DNA from: an uncultured Muribaculaceae bacterium
GTDB lineage: Bacteria > Bacteroidota > Bacteroidia > Bacteroidales > Muribaculaceae
Direction of reading: 5' to 3'
Assembly (NCBI GenBank): GCA_910583775.1
Contig: CAJTYD010000052.1
Coordinates: forward strand, 1-22,972
Length of the DNA: 22,972 nucleotides
The notes beneath the pieces were generated by a model. That model did no database searches, was not told the DNA's origin, and worked only from the letters and a program-made list of their open reading frames with translations. This document shows positions 22,823-22,972 of this stretch, one piece after another (position 1 is the first letter of the stretch; every line of letters starts with the position of its first letter). A program made the translations under genes and the position numbers.

Positions 22823-22972
22823 TTATCCGAGACTGAGCTGTTCCGGCGTCAGGCCGGTGGATTTACAAATCAACTCTTTCGGCACTCCTGCCTTTAAAAG
22901 ATTAATCGCTGTCTGAATGATTCCTTCTGCTCGACCTTCTGCTCGACCTTCTGCTCGACCTTCTGCTCGACC
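22823..22972 (-). CDS. C-terminal end of an Rpn/YhgA-like PD-(D/E)XK nuclease family protein (partial)
   Basis: The last 49 residues of a gene that enters from beyond the right edge. The frame reads GRAE four times, then GIIQTAINLLKAGVPKELIC and KSTGLTPEQLSLG before TAA at 22825-22823. A Gly/Arg/Ala/Glu repeat followed by a short helical segment ending in STGLTPEQL is the usual tail of Rpn (recombination-promoting nuclease, putative transposase) proteins in Bacteroidota, whose catalytic PD-(D/E)XK domain is N-terminal and not in this window. The repeat is coded by four exact copies of a 12-base unit. Assignment rests on the tail alone. Confidence 0.7.
   Translation of the reverse strand, partial: GRAEGRAEGRAEGRAEGIIQTAINLLKAGVPKELICKSTGLTPEQLSLG
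22923..22972. repeat. 12-base coding tandem repeat (GRAE units)
   Basis: Four uninterrupted exact copies of a 12-base unit (minus strand GGTCGAGCAGAA) reach the window edge, so the true copy number is unknown. The period is a multiple of three, so copy number can change without a frameshift. Confidence 0.9.

Overview
The window comes from a member of the Bacteroidota, most likely order Bacteroidales and perhaps a Muribaculaceae-like gut bacterium. The order-level call rests on two complete SusC/SusD pairs, a GLPGLI-family protein, a DUF4292 protein, a PepSY-like periplasmic protein, little sign of Shine-Dalgarno sites, and several upstream sites that fit the Bacteroides promoter consensus (TTTG, then about 19-21 bases, then TAnnTTTG). 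The family-level placement is an impression only. No rRNA, tRNA, insertion sequence or CRISPR array was seen.

Layout. (1) 1-2055 is a loose accessory stretch on the minus strand: a GLPGLI-family exported protein and an 80-residue exported peptide, set among copies of a GC-rich dispersed repeat and one long inverted repeat. (2) 2056-9122 is a compact minus-strand run of six genes, probably one operon: dut, a TPR protein, a DUF4292 protein, an EnvC-like amidase activator, a GNAT/FemAB-like acyltransferase and a polysaccharide flippase. Junctions overlap or are short, and two of the genes probably start at GTG. (3) 9238-10257 is a divergent pair: a 55-residue 2x[4Fe-4S] ferredoxin (minus) and a family 2 glycosyltransferase (plus). 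(4) 10428-11464 is a convergent pair, a PepSY-like protein (plus) and an ECF sigma factor (minus), sharing a bidirectional terminator. (5) 11465-12004 is gene-free and holds the sigma factor promoter, its structured leader and a CCTTAA tandem array. (6) 12005-22491 holds two tandem susC-susD units on the minus strand. (7) The right edge carries the C-terminal end of an Rpn/YhgA-like nuclease gene, followed by a strong terminator.

How they work together. The six-gene run is envelope-centred: outer-membrane or periplasmic assembly proteins, a septal amidase activator, and lipid-linked glycan export, behind the nucleotide housekeeping gene dut. The two SusCD units are glycan or peptide uptake systems at the outer membrane. 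Neither has an enzyme or regulator beside it here, but both have the same upstream architecture (six or seven G, TAGTTAA, 21 bases, TATATTTG), which suggests joint control. The orphan ECF sigma factor lies downstream of them behind its own promoter.

No clearly new defence or mobile system was found. The most interesting signals are the shared susC promoter box, the orphan sigma factor with its repeat-derived leader hairpin, the degenerate LytM domain, and the small exported peptide.
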